From: Embleya hyalina | GTDB taxonomy: Bacteria; Actinomycetota; Actinomycetes; Streptomycetales; Streptomycetaceae | Length of the DNA stretch: 64,000 nt | Assembly: GCF_003967355.1 (NCBI RefSeq) | Contig: NZ_BIFH01000028.1 | Span: 62,001 to 126,000, forward strand | Direction of reading: 5' to 3' | Part shown: positions 40,418 to 50,042 of the stretch, piece by piece | Layout of the letters: every line of letters starts with the position of its first letter | Position numbering within the stretch: the stretch's first letter is position 1 | Made by a program: the position numbers and the translations under genes | The notes under the pieces: model-generated | The model's input: the letters and a program-made list of their open reading frames with translations, nothing else | What the model was told of the DNA's origin: nothing | Database searches by the model: none

Positions 40418-41310
40418 GCCGCCGCCGCCGGATCGTCCTGCTCGGCGCGGCGGCGGTGGCCTACCCGGCCGCCGTGACGGCCGCCGCCGTCTTCGCCGAC
40501 GACCTGCGCGTCTACGTGCGCTTCGCCCCCGCCCTGGGGGTGGCGGTGCTCGGTCTGCTCGCCGCCGGCGCCACCGCGGCCGTCGTCGTGGCGCGCCGGC
40601 GGGTCGCCGAGGCCGCGGCGCGCGCCCGCGCCGCGGCGGCGGCCGAACACCACCGCTTCCTGCGCCGGTTGGACCACGAGCTGAAGAATCCGCTCACCGC
40701 GATGCGCCTGGGCCTGGCGAATCTCGCCGCCGACGGGGACACGGGTCCCGACGGTCCGCTCGCCGGCGTGGGGGAGCAGGTCGCCCGGCTCGCCCGGATC
40801 ACCGGCGATCTGCGCAAGCTCGCCGACATCGAATCCCGCCCGCTGGAGCGGCTGGCGGTGGACGTGGCCGTACTGCTCGACGCCGCCGGCGAGACCGGCC
40901 GCGACCTGCCCGGCGGCGCCGACCGGCGGATCACCGTCTCGGTGCCGCGTGTGCCGTGGCCGCTGCCGACCCTGGCCGGCGACCCCGACCTGCTCGAACT
41001 GGCGTTGGAGAACCTGGTCGGCAACGCGGTCAAGTACAGCGACCCGGGCTGCGCGATCGAACTGCGCGCGTTCGAGGAGGACGGCTACGTGGTGGTCGAG
41101 GTCGCGGACACCGGACGCGGCATTCGCGCCGACGAACTGCCCACCGTGTGGGAGGAGTTGGTCCGAGGCAGCGACGCGCGCGGCACCCCGGGCAGCGGCC
41201 TGGGGCTGGCCCTGGTACAGGCCGTCGTGCTGCGCCACGGCGGTCGTACCGAACTGCGCAGCCTGCCCGAGTCGGGCACCGTGGTGCGCCTTCGGCTGCC
41301 CACGTCGTGA
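40414..41310 (+). CDS. Sensor histidine kinase
   Basis: A 298-residue membrane kinase with two N-terminal TM helices (IVLLGAAAVAYPAAVTAAAVF and FAPALGVAVLGLLAAGATAAVVVA) and almost no extracytoplasmic sensor loop. The HisKA box is FLRRLDHELKNPLTAMRLGL with the phospho-His. The HATPase has N-box ENLVGNAVKYS, G1 VADTGRGI and G2 GSGLGLALVQAVV. The short linker suggests an intramembrane-sensing kinase, a type often used for cell-envelope or lantibiotic stress. GTG overlaps the response-regulator stop (GTGA). Confidence 0.9.
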   Translation: MSRRRRIVLLGAAAVAYPAAVTAAAVFADDLRVYVRFAPALGVAVLGLLAAGATAAVVVARRRVAEAAARARAAAAAEHHRFLRRLDHELKNPLTAMRLGLANLAADGDTGPDGPLAGVGEQVARLARITGDLRKLADIESRPLERLAVDVAVLLDAAGETGRDLPGGADRRITVSVPRVPWPLPTLAGDPDLLELALENLVGNAVKYSDPGCAIELRAFEEDGYVVVEVADTGRGIRADELPTVWEELVRGSDARGTPGSGLGLALVQAVVLRHGGRTELRSLPESGTVVRLRLPTS

Positions 41311-41450
41311 GGGTGTGTCGGAACCGGGCATCCGTGTCGCAGACCTGGTGGACGGCTGCCACACCGCTGCGACAGCCGTTCCCTAACGTGGTGGGCACAG
41401 GCCGAACCGGCCCTCGGAACCGGCCTTTCCACATGGGGGAGAGAACTCGG

Positions 41451-41993
41451 ATGCGTATTCGTACTGTGCTGCCCGCGATCGTGCTGACCGCCGGTGTCGT
41501 CGTCGGCGCCACCGCCTGCGAGGCGGGCGTGGAGAAGAAGGACAAGGCCGCGCCCGCCACCACCGCCCAGAGCACCGGTACGCCGGCGCCGACCTCGGCG
41601 AGCGAGCGGCCGAGCGCCTCGACCACGCCGAGCACGCCGACCACGCCGGTGGCGCCGAAGACCGGCAAGGCCGACCCCTCGACGCCGGCCGCGCCGATCA
41701 CGCCGAAGGGGAACGACACGATCGTGATCTCCGGCAGCGGCGCGAAGCCGACCACCGACTGCACCGGCCGTGACGTGCGGATCGAGGGCACCACGATCGC
41801 CCTCACGCTCACCGGCTTCTGCAAGAGCCTGACCGTGACGGGCGGCGATGGCGACAGCATCGAGGTGGCCTGGTTCGACAGGATCACCGTCTCCGGCACG
41901 AACCACCTGGTGATGTACGGCGTGAAGCCGGACGGCAGCGTGCCGCAGATCAGCGACAACGGGCTGAGCAACCGGATCACCAGCAGGGGATGA
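41451..41993 (+). CDS. DUF3060 lipoprotein
   Basis: A 180-residue exported protein. The signal sequence MRIRTVLPAIVLTAGVVVGATACEAG ends in a lipobox-like TAC with Cys at residue 23. A Thr/Pro/Ser-rich linker spans about residues 35-85. The C-terminal domain carries DUF3060-type beta repeats (DTIVISGSGAKPTTDC, DVRIEGTTIALTLTGFCKSLTVTGGDGDSIEV, ITVSGTNHLVMYG). The function of DUF3060 is unknown; a cell-surface role is inferred. GGGGGAGAG precedes the ATG at 41451. Confidence 0.82.
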   Translation: MRIRTVLPAIVLTAGVVVGATACEAGVEKKDKAAPATTAQSTGTPAPTSASERPSASTTPSTPTTPVAPKTGKADPSTPAAPITPKGNDTIVISGSGAKPTTDCTGRDVRIEGTTIALTLTGFCKSLTVTGGDGDSIEVAWFDRITVSGTNHLVMYGVKPDGSVPQISDNGLSNRITSRG

Positions 41994-42075
41994 GGGGACG
42001 GGCGGCCGCGACGGTGGGGGGCGGCCGCCCGTCCCGGAAGGTCTTCGGCGCGGCGCGTGTGATTCGCTGTTCGTC

Positions 42076-42585
42076 ATGAGCATCACCTGGAGCACACGCG
42101 TCGAGACCGACGCCGACATTCCCGCGGTCCGCGCCATCGTGCGGGCCGCGTTCGGGTCACCCGCCGAAGCCGACCTCGTGGACGCGCTGCGGAGCGACCC
42201 GGCCTGGATCCCGGGCCTGTCCGTGGTCGCCGTCGCCGACGACGACCGGCCGGTGGCGCACGCGCTGCTCACCCGCTGCCACATCGACGACCGGCCGGCG
42301 CTGTGCCTGGCGCCGGTGGCGGTGTTGCCCGAACACCACAAGACCGGCGCCGGGTCGGCGGTCGTGCGTGCGGCGCTCGCGGCGGCGAAGGAGTCGGGCG
42401 AGCGGCACGTGGTCGTCCTGGGGCACCCGGAGTACTACCCGAGGTTCGGTTTCACCCGCGCGTCGGCGTACGGCATCGGCCTGACCGTCGAGGTCCCGGA
42501 CGACGCCCTGATGGCGCTGACGCTGGACGCCGACGAGCCGCTGCCCGGCGGGACCGTCCACTACGCCGGCCCCTTCGGAATCTGA
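42076..42585 (+). CDS. GNAT-family N-acetyltransferase (YhbS-like)
   Basis: A 169-residue GNAT acetyltransferase. The acetyl-CoA-binding region is LAPVAVLPEHHKTGAGSAVVRAALAAAKESG (motif A; the Q/RxxGxG/A site reads HKTGAGS), followed by VVVLGHPEYYPRFGFTRASAYGI, characteristic of the YhbS-like subgroup. It probably acetylates a small molecule or protein; the acceptor is unknown. Starts with ATG at 42076. Confidence 0.87.
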   Translation: MSITWSTRVETDADIPAVRAIVRAAFGSPAEADLVDALRSDPAWIPGLSVVAVADDDRPVAHALLTRCHIDDRPALCLAPVAVLPEHHKTGAGSAVVRAALAAAKESGERHVVVLGHPEYYPRFGFTRASAYGIGLTVEVPDDALMALTLDADEPLPGGTVHYAGPFGI

Positions 42586-43010
42586 TCGGTCGTCAGCGTA
42601 TTCGGCGCGCTCTCTTCGGAGGGGGCGCCGTTTCGTCTTTTCGGGGGTATTTCGCTTTTTGATTTCTTGGAGAAATATCGAGGAAACGTTTCTCTTGGTG
42701 ATCGATACGGTCGATGAATGTTCGGTCGTGCACGATTATGAGCGATGTGTGATCGGCTGGTCAAGTCCGTGAGCAGGTGGAATACCGCACAGTCAGAGAT
42801 CGAACACATACAGCTACGCTGGATCCGGGCCGTCGGTGTCGGAACCGAAAGGCTCTGCCGTGTGCGTGTTCCGGATGGATTCCGTTCACGGACGGTTCAT
42901 TCCGTCAATTCCGCTCCCGTGCGGCTTCCCCATTCCGCCGCGGTGATATCCCGGCCGGAAAAAACGTCACTGCACGACGATCCACGCTCCACCGAAAGGA
43001 ACGACCCGCG
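42586..43010. other. AT-richer intergenic region
   Basis: About 425 bp before the deacetylase gene with no convincing gene. The stretch around 42640-42740 is markedly AT-richer than the surroundings and contains the palindrome GAAACGTTTC (42683-42692). It probably holds the promoter and 5' leader of the deacetylase gene. Confidence 0.45.
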
Positions 43011-43739
43011 ATGCGTAGCCTTCACACCGGTCACCCCCGAGCACGCCGTCGCCGCCTGGCGATCCTCACCGCGTTACTCGTGTGCGTGGCCACGGCCTGG
43101 ATCGGCTCCCCGGCCGCCACGGCGGCCCCCGCCGCCGGGCCGGTGAGCCCGGCCCTGGTCACCACGACCGCCCACCCCGGCAACCAGGTGGCGCTCACCT
43201 TCGACGACGGGCCCAGCCCGCAGTACACCCCCCAACTGCTCCAGGTGCTGAGGAAGCACCAGGTCAAGGCGGTGTTCTGCCTGGTCGGCGAGCAGGTCGA
43301 GTGGCAGCAGGCGCAGGTGCGCGCGATCGTCGCCGACGGCCACACCCTGTGCAACCACACCTACCGCCACCGCGACCTCACCGCGGTCTCCCCGGCCGAG
43401 ATCGAGGCCGACATCAAGCAGACCGACGCCCAAATCCGCGCCGCCGTACCCGGTGTGGAGATCCCGTACTTCCGGGCGCCGTACGGCAACTGGGGCCAGT
43501 CGCCGGCCGTCGCCGCGAACCTCGGCCTGCGTCCGCTGAGTTGGACCCTGATGCCCGGCGACTGGGAACTGCCCGGCACCGACGTGCTGCTCCAGCGACT
43601 GCGGGACGGCATCACCCCGACCGGGGTGGTCACCCTCCACGACGCGGGCGGCGACCGGCAGCAGACCGTGGACGCGGTGGACCGGCTGATCCCCGAATTC
43701 AAGGCCAAGGGCTGGAACTTCGACCTGCCGGCGCGCTGA
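43011..43739 (+). CDS. Secreted polysaccharide deacetylase (NodB domain, CE4)
   Basis: A 242-residue exported CE4 esterase. The signal peptide is RRRRLAILTALLVCVATAWIGSPAATAAPA (cleavage near residue 36). The NodB domain shows motif 1 VALTFDDGPS (catalytic base and metal Asp), motif 2 HTLCNHTYRH (metal-binding HxxxH), motif 3 YFRAPYGNWG, motif 4 LMPGDWELPG (a W of the active-site groove) and motif 5 VTLHDAGGDRQQT. It acts on N-acetylated cell-wall or environmental polysaccharide such as chitooligosaccharide or peptidoglycan. GAAAGGAACG precedes the ATG. A strong bidirectional terminator follows. Confidence 0.92.
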   Translation: MRSLHTGHPRARRRRLAILTALLVCVATAWIGSPAATAAPAAGPVSPALVTTTAHPGNQVALTFDDGPSPQYTPQLLQVLRKHQVKAVFCLVGEQVEWQQAQVRAIVADGHTLCNHTYRHRDLTAVSPAEIEADIKQTDAQIRAAVPGVEIPYFRAPYGNWGQSPAVAANLGLRPLSWTLMPGDWELPGTDVLLQRLRDGITPTGVVTLHDAGGDRQQTVDAVDRLIPEFKAKGWNFDLPAR

Positions 43740-43759
43740 CCGTCACCCCTTCGAGGGCC

Positions 43760-43803
43760 CGGTTCGGCGCCGAGCGTGAGCGGGCACGCTCGGCGCCGAA
43801 CCG
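43760..43803. terminator. Bidirectional hairpin terminator (19-bp stem)
   Basis: A perfect 19-bp inverted repeat (43760-43778 with 43785-43803) around a 6-nt loop, between the converging deacetylase and MFS transporter genes. Confidence 0.85.
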
Positions 43804-43826
43804 CCGCCCGCCGGCGGTCCGGACGC

Positions 43827-45392
43827 TCAACGCGCGGCGCGGTCCGCCGGCGTCCGGATCCGCAGCGCCGTCGGGACGGCGATCAGCGCGAGCAGGGCGG
43901 TGAGCCCGAACGTGACGCCGAGGGCGGTACCCAGGCCCGCGCCGTGCGCGTGGGCGAGGGCGACCGCGCCGCCGCCGAGGCCGCTGAGCACGGCGACGGC
44001 GAACGTCTGGGACAGCTGCAACGCCGCACCGGTGCGGCCCTGTTGGTCCGCCGGCGCCTGGGCGAGCACGGCGGCCGACGAAGCGTTGTACGCCACGCCC
44101 ATGCCGAACCCGCCGATCGCCCAGCCCAGTACGGCCACCAGCGGCGGGATCGTGTCCACCAGGACGGCGCCGGCCAACAGCGCGATGCCCCCGCACAACA
44201 CGATGCTGCCGAGCACGGCGTGGGTCGGGCGCAGCCGGGCACCGTGCCGGTCGTCCCAGCGGGCTTGCAGGGCCGATCCGGCGACCCAGGTCAGCGCGCC
44301 CGCCGACAGTCCCAGGCCGGCCTCGATGGTGCCCAGTCCGCGCAACTCGGTCAGCCCGAGCGGCAGGAAGGTGTCGGCGCCGAAGTAGGCCCCCGCCAGC
44401 AGCCAGCGCATGGCCACGCCCGCCGGCAGCCCGCGCCCGGCACGGATGGTGCCCGGCGGGGTCAGGGCCCGATAGGCGAGCACGGCGACGACCGCGCCCG
44501 GTACCGCGAGCACGATCACCGGGATCAACGCCGTGAACTCGAACGCCGCGATCATCACCCCGGTCCCGGCCGCGAGCGCCAGGCTCAGGGTGAGATCGGG
44601 CAGCCGCCGCAGTCCGCGCCCCCGCGCCGCGTCGCCGGCCCCGCCCGCGGTCTTCGCCGGTTCGCTCCCGGATCCGCCCAACCCGTGCAGCGCGGGCAGG
44701 GCGAGCACGGCCGCGAGTACGACCGGAATCGGCAGCAGCAGGAACAGCGCGCGCCACGAGAGCCGATCGGCCAGCGCACCGGCCACGACGGGGCCGACCA
44801 GCGCGGGCAGGGTCCAGGCGGAGGAGGTCAGCGCGACCATGCGGGCCCGCAGGTGGTCCGGGTAGACCAGGCCGATCACCAGGTACGCCAGGCCCATCAC
44901 GGCGCCGACGCCCAGGCCCTGGACGAATCGACCGACGACGAAGACCCACCAGGTGGGCGCGACCCCGGCCAGTACGCAGCCTGCGGCGAGGAGCGCGAGG
45001 GCCGCCGCCAGAGGGCGCCGGGGGCCGAGCCGGTCGCCCGCCCCGCCCGCGACGACCGCGCCGAGCACACCGGCCAGCATCAACGCGGACAGGCCCCAGC
45101 CGTACGAATCCAGACCGTCGAGGCGGCGGGCGATGCGGGGCATGATCGCGACGACGCCCATCGCCTCGAAGGCGACCAGACCCACCGAGATCAGCAGGCC
45201 CAGGGACAACGCGCGGTGGTCCCGGTCCCAGACCCCGGCACGACCCGGGGGCCTCGGGGGAGGGCCGGCCTCGCCGGGGGGTTCGGGGGCGCGCTTCCCG
45301 TCGAGATCCGCGGGGTCCGGGGCGGGGTCCTGGCGCGGGTCCGGGTCCGGGTGGGGGTGCGGTTCGAGTTCGCGTTGCCGTTCGGCTGCCAA
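43827..45392 (-). CDS. MFS drug-efflux-type transporter
   Basis: A 521-residue major facilitator. A polar Pro/Asp-rich cytoplasmic N-terminus of about 55 residues (HPHPDPDPRQDPAPDP) precedes about 12-14 TM helices. The MFS loop motif is AGDRLGPRRPLAAALALL (motif A). GRFVQGLGVGAVMGLAYLVIGLVYP and SSAWTLPALVGPVVAGALADRLSWRALFLL resemble motifs B and C of DHA2-like drug/proton antiporters. The TTG start at 45392 has GGGAG 7 nt upstream. It is divergent from a TetR gene whose operator lies in the shared promoter, so drug-induced efflux is likely. Confidence 0.88.
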   Translation of the reverse strand: MAAERQRELEPHPHPDPDPRQDPAPDPADLDGKRAPEPPGEAGPPPRPPGRAGVWDRDHRALSLGLLISVGLVAFEAMGVVAIMPRIARRLDGLDSYGWGLSALMLAGVLGAVVAGGAGDRLGPRRPLAAALALLAAGCVLAGVAPTWWVFVVGRFVQGLGVGAVMGLAYLVIGLVYPDHLRARMVALTSSAWTLPALVGPVVAGALADRLSWRALFLLLPIPVVLAAVLALPALHGLGGSGSEPAKTAGGAGDAARGRGLRRLPDLTLSLALAAGTGVMIAAFEFTALIPVIVLAVPGAVVAVLAYRALTPPGTIRAGRGLPAGVAMRWLLAGAYFGADTFLPLGLTELRGLGTIEAGLGLSAGALTWVAGSALQARWDDRHGARLRPTHAVLGSIVLCGGIALLAGAVLVDTIPPLVAVLGWAIGGFGMGVAYNASSAAVLAQAPADQQGRTGAALQLSQTFAVAVLSGLGGGAVALAHAHGAGLGTALGVTFGLTALLALIAVPTALRIRTPADRAAR

Positions 45393-45420
45393 GGTCGGCT
45401 CCCGGGTCGATTCCTATTTA

Positions 45421-45442
45421 TGTTCCGTTCCGGAACAGAACG
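45421..45442. promoter_or_regulatory. Dyad in MFS/TetR divergent promoter
   Basis: The perfect core palindrome GTTCCGGAAC (45427-45436) sits in a 22-bp imperfect dyad (about 18 of 22 positions symmetric). Just right of it, TATACT (45458-45463) is a good -10 for the tetR gene, only 7 bp before its ATG, so the transcript may be nearly leaderless. This is the likely TetR operator controlling both genes. Confidence 0.65.
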
Positions 45443-45470
45443 ATATTAGACCCGATCTATACTCGTGACC

Positions 45471-46112
45471 ATGGCCACCTCCGATGTCCGACCGATCACG
45501 ACCGGTCGCGGTCGTCCCCGCGACCACCGCATCGACGAGGCGGTCCTCGCGGCCACCATGCGATTGCTCGAAGAGGGCGGCTACGCCGACTTCACCCTCG
45601 AAGGCGTCGCGGTGCGGGCGGGCACCACCAAACCGGCGATCCGCCGCCGCTGGCCGTCCCGCCGGCACCTGGTGATCGACGCCCTGGTGACCGCGATGGG
45701 CGAGGCTCCCACGCCCGACACGGGATGCACGCACTGCGATCTGATCGTCGGGATCGCCACCCTCACCACGGCCTTCGCCGGACCGGGCACACGGCGGGTG
45801 TGGCCGGCCCTCGTCGCGGACCTGGCCGCCGATCCGGCGCTGGCCGAGACGTTCTTCGCCCGACTGTTCGATCCGCGCCGCGCCACCACGACCGAGGCGC
45901 TGCGGCGGGGGATCGCGCGCGGCGACATCAGGCCGGACACGGATCTGGACCTGCTCCTGGACCTGCTGGCCTCCACCACCTACTACCGGGCGCTGTTCGG
46001 CCACCTCCCGATCACCGACACGCTGGCCGAGGACATCGTGATGATCGTGATGTCCGGCGTGGCCACGGACGCCTGGCGGGCGGAACACGAGCGTCGGCAC
46101 ACGCACGGCTGA
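45471..46112 (+). CDS. TetR-family regulator of the MFS exporter
   Basis: A 213-residue TetR protein. The DNA-binding domain is RIDEAVLAATMRLLEEGGYADFTLEGVAVRAGTTKPAIRRRWPSRRHLVIDAL (about residues 20-72), followed by a TetR_C-type ligand domain with FARLFDPRRATTTEALRRGIARGDIRPDTDLDLLLDLLASTTYYRALFGH. ATG at 45471 is preferred over the GTG two codons earlier because the -10 lies so close. It is divergent from the MFS gene, which it probably represses. Confidence 0.9.
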   Translation: MATSDVRPITTGRGRPRDHRIDEAVLAATMRLLEEGGYADFTLEGVAVRAGTTKPAIRRRWPSRRHLVIDALVTAMGEAPTPDTGCTHCDLIVGIATLTTAFAGPGTRRVWPALVADLAADPALAETFFARLFDPRRATTTEALRRGIARGDIRPDTDLDLLLDLLASTTYYRALFGHLPITDTLAEDIVMIVMSGVATDAWRAEHERRHTHG

Positions 46113-46213
46113 GCACTCGGACGGCGGCCGGGTTCGCGTCGGGAGCCGGCGGCCGGGTCGGCGTCGTCGGGCGGCGTGTCCACCGGGTCGGCGTGCGGTG
46201 CGACGTACCCCCG

Positions 46214-47491
<1,278 letters not shown>

Positions 47492-47600
47492 GACCTCGGA
47501 CCCGTCCCCTCCGGCGCGCGGCCGAATGTGCGCCGTGCCGGTGTTCGGACCCGGCCGGCGCACGTCAAGTGGTCGCAACAGATGGTCTCACCATCCGGAT

Positions 47601-47611
47601 AGTACGGTACT
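47601..47611. promoter_or_regulatory. Palindrome AGTAC-G-GTACT in clpX/tetR divergent promoter
   Basis: An 11-bp perfect palindrome (5-1-5) in the 176-bp divergent gap. It is followed at once by TTTGACC and preceded by ATGG-N5-CCAT (47582-47594). It is a candidate operator for the TetR protein encoded at 47668, which might then also control the clpX paralogue. Confidence 0.5.
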
Positions 47612-47667
47612 TTGACCGTCGGGGAACGGCGGTGCGCTCGGGCGGGGGCGTCCGGACAGGGAGAGCG

Positions 47668-48774
47668 ATGGCCCGGCTGAGCAGGGCGGAGACGCAACAG
47701 CGCACGCGGGACAAGGTATTGGCCGCCGCTCGCGCCGAGTTCGCCGAATTCGGCTTCCGGGCCGCCCGAATCGACGCCATCGCCGAACGCGCCGCGCTCA
47801 CCCGAGGCGCCGTCTACTCCAACTTCCCCGGCAAACGTGCGCTCTACCTGGCGGTCCTGGCCGAACTCGCGGAACGCCCGGCCGAGTTCGCGTCGGCGCC
47901 GCCGGGCACGACCATGCGTGAGGCGTTGGGCGCGCTCGCCGGGGCCTGGGTGGCCCGGCTGCCGCACGCCGACACCGATCCGCACGACCTCGCCCGGCTC
48001 GGCTCGGACCTGATCCCCGAGGTCCTGGCCGATGAGCGCATGCGCCTGCCGTATCACCAACTGATGAACCTGGAAGCGCTGTTGGTGGCGCTCGCGCTGG
48101 AGAGCCTGGACCCGCCCGAGACGGTGCCCGGGGCACCGCCGGCCCGGCGCGTGCGGTTGGCGGAGACGGTGCTCACGGCGCTGCACGGCGCGAGCCAAAT
48201 GGCCGCCTTGGCACCGGGGTTCGTGGAGCCGTTCGATATCGTCACGGCCTGCGAGCGGTTGGCCGGACTGCGGCTCGACGACTGGTGGTCGCCGCCGGCC
48301 GTGGTCGCGCCCGCGCATCGGATGGACGAACGTTGGGTGCCGCCGGCGGCGTTCGACCTGGTTCGGGCCGCGCCGGCCGATCTGCTCGACGACGGCGTGG
48401 TGGCGATCCTGGGTCTGCATCGACTCGCCGCCGCCGAGCAGTCGATACGCGCCACGCCGCCCGGCGCGGCGGTGACCGTGGTCATGGTGACCGCGGATCC
48501 GCGGGAGACCACCCCGCTGGCCCGGTTGATCCTCGCCGAGTTGTGCGACTGCCTGCGGCGGGCGTTCCCGCCCTCGGCCCGGCCGCGGCTGCGGGTGGTG
48601 TGCGACGAATCCGGCGCGGTCGCGGCGGCGGCCGGGGTGTCGGCGGTAAGCGACGCGACCGAGACGGCGATCCGCGTCGGCGCCGGCCGGATCCGCACCC
48701 GAGCCGAGGGGTTCGGCGCCTGCCACGCGGCGGCGTCGACGGTACCCGCGCCGACACCGTCCGCCACCGGCTGA
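47668..48774 (+). CDS. TetR-family regulator with C-terminal extension
   Basis: A 368-residue regulator, much longer than the usual 190-230. Residues 1-60 hold the helix-turn-helix RDKVLAAARAEFAEFGFRAARIDAIAERAALTRGAVYSNFPGKRALYLAVL. About 75-200 is a helical TetR effector domain. Residues about 215-345 form an added alpha/beta segment (VVAILGLHRLAAAEQSIRATPPGAAVTVVMVTADPRETTPLARLILAELCDCL ... LRVVCDESGAVAAAAGVS). Its conserved-looking VTADPRE and VVCDES suggest a thioredoxin- or PAS-like fold, but I cannot name it. It is divergent from clpX. Confidence 0.82.
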   Translation: MARLSRAETQQRTRDKVLAAARAEFAEFGFRAARIDAIAERAALTRGAVYSNFPGKRALYLAVLAELAERPAEFASAPPGTTMREALGALAGAWVARLPHADTDPHDLARLGSDLIPEVLADERMRLPYHQLMNLEALLVALALESLDPPETVPGAPPARRVRLAETVLTALHGASQMAALAPGFVEPFDIVTACERLAGLRLDDWWSPPAVVAPAHRMDERWVPPAAFDLVRAAPADLLDDGVVAILGLHRLAAAEQSIRATPPGAAVTVVMVTADPRETTPLARLILAELCDCLRRAFPPSARPRLRVVCDESGAVAAAAGVSAVSDATETAIRVGAGRIRTRAEGFGACHAAASTVPAPTPSATG

Positions 48775-48821
48775 CACCGGCCCGGCCGCCCCGAACGACC
48801 CGGCACCGCGCCGGCGGAGGA

Positions 48822-49862
48822 TCAGCGCGGCCCGTGCGTGTGCAGGTACAGCACCGCCCCGTCGCCGAGATCGCCGCGTGCGTTCATGTCGCGCAGGGCC
48901 GCCAACGCCTTCGCGGTGTAGACCGGTTCGAGCTCCGGGCCGCCGATCGTGCGGCTGTCACGGATGATTCGTTCCGCCTCCGGTGTCGGATGCCCGTATC
49001 CCGCGCCCAGCCAGTCGCGGGTCGTCGTCACGTCCTCGGGACGCAGGTCCGTGACCCTGATGTCGCCGGTCCGTCTGCGCAGCAGCCGCGCGGTCCTGTT
49101 CGCCATCTCGGCGATCCGCCGGGCATCCAGGGGCAGTCGGTCGTTCACCACGATTCCCGTCACGCGGGTGCGCAGGCCGGCCAGGCGCAGGCCGAGGGCG
49201 AGCCCGGCGGCCGTACCTCCGCTGCCGACCGGGAGCACGACATGCGACGGCTCGGGCAGTTCGCCCGCGTCGACCTGTGCGGCGATCTCCAGGCCGCACT
49301 CGACGTACCCGAGCATCCCGACCGGTGACGAGCCGCCGGTCGGCAGGACGTACGCCGGCCTGAACCGCCCGCCGACGAACCGCCCGTGACGCAGGATCAG
49401 CCACGGCGCCAGGAGGTGGGTGCGCGCCTTGGTGCGCGTGCGGTGGATCGTCGCCCCGGAAGCCTCGAGCTGCTCCGACCGCAGGAGTACATGCTCGTCG
49501 AGCGGCTGGTCCACCAGGGCGAGGGCGACGTGGATCCCGTGTGCGCGGGCGAACCGCGCCGTCGCCAACCCGTGGTTGGTGCCGAGCGCCCCGAAGGTGA
49601 GGATGGTCGGCGACCGCCGCCCCAGCGCCGCGGCGATCACCCACTCCAACTTGCGGACCTTGTTGCCGCCCCAGAGATCGCCGAACCCGCTCTCGTCCTT
49701 GATCCACACCTCGGCCGCGCCGTCCGCGAGCCCGGAGAGCCGACCGACCGGGGTCGGCCGCTCGCCGAGCGGGAGGTGACGGAAGAACGGCCAATCGGGG
49801 TCGTGCGTGGGGAAACGCTCGTGCAGCAGCGGAGTCTTCACGGTATCCAGCCTACGGATCAC
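48822..49862 (-). CDS. PLP-dependent D-cysteine desulfhydrase/ACC deaminase-like enzyme
   Basis: A 346-residue fold-type II PLP enzyme. The PLP-binding Lys is Lys68 in DLWGGNKVRKLEW, with the phosphate loop LPVGSGGTAAGLALG and substrate-side TFGALGTNHGLATARFARAHG. This motif set fits D-cysteine desulfhydrase (D-Cys to pyruvate, H2S and ammonia) more than ACC deaminase, but the two cannot be separated by eye. The GTG at 49862 lacks a clear ribosome site; a GTG at 49841 (VKTPLL) is an alternative. A stand-alone gene, convergent with the TetR gene. Confidence 0.82.
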   Translation of the reverse strand: MIRRLDTVKTPLLHERFPTHDPDWPFFRHLPLGERPTPVGRLSGLADGAAEVWIKDESGFGDLWGGNKVRKLEWVIAAALGRRSPTILTFGALGTNHGLATARFARAHGIHVALALVDQPLDEHVLLRSEQLEASGATIHRTRTKARTHLLAPWLILRHGRFVGGRFRPAYVLPTGGSSPVGMLGYVECGLEIAAQVDAGELPEPSHVVLPVGSGGTAAGLALGLRLAGLRTRVTGIVVNDRLPLDARRIAEMANRTARLLRRRTGDIRVTDLRPEDVTTTRDWLGAGYGHPTPEAERIIRDSRTIGGPELEPVYTAKALAALRDMNARGDLGDGAVLYLHTHGPR

Positions 49863-49923
49863 GGGGGGCCGCGATCGGGGTGCGGGCCTCGGGGGGGAGG
49901 GTGCATAAAGGGCGGCCGGGAGG

Positions 49924-49942
49924 TTAGCTTAGGCTGTCCTAA
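49924..49942. promoter_or_regulatory. Iron box (IdeR/DmdR type)
   Basis: TTAGCTTAGGCTGTCCTAA matches the actinobacterial iron-regulator consensus TTAGGTTAGGCTCACCTAA at 16 of 19 positions. It lies about 100 bp upstream of the siderophore-binding lipoprotein gene, so this operon should be repressed by iron-loaded DmdR/IdeR and expressed in iron starvation. Confidence 0.82.
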
Positions 49943-50042
49943 CAAGCACGATGTTTTCGGGCGGTACTACACCGCTCTCCTTTGGTGACGGTTCGTGGTT
50001 GATTCGTTACCGACTGTACGGTCGGCAAGAAAGAGGTCATCG

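Noticed and set aside
41336..41373. Inverted repeat GTCGCAG/CTGCGAC before the DUF3060 gene
   Set aside because: Seven-bp arms with a 24-nt loop are too weak to call a terminator or operator in GC-rich DNA.
48822..49862. Calling the PLP enzyme ACC deaminase
   Set aside because: The motif set is shared with D-cysteine desulfhydrases and the distinguishing active-site residues could not be assigned by eye, so only the broader call is given.
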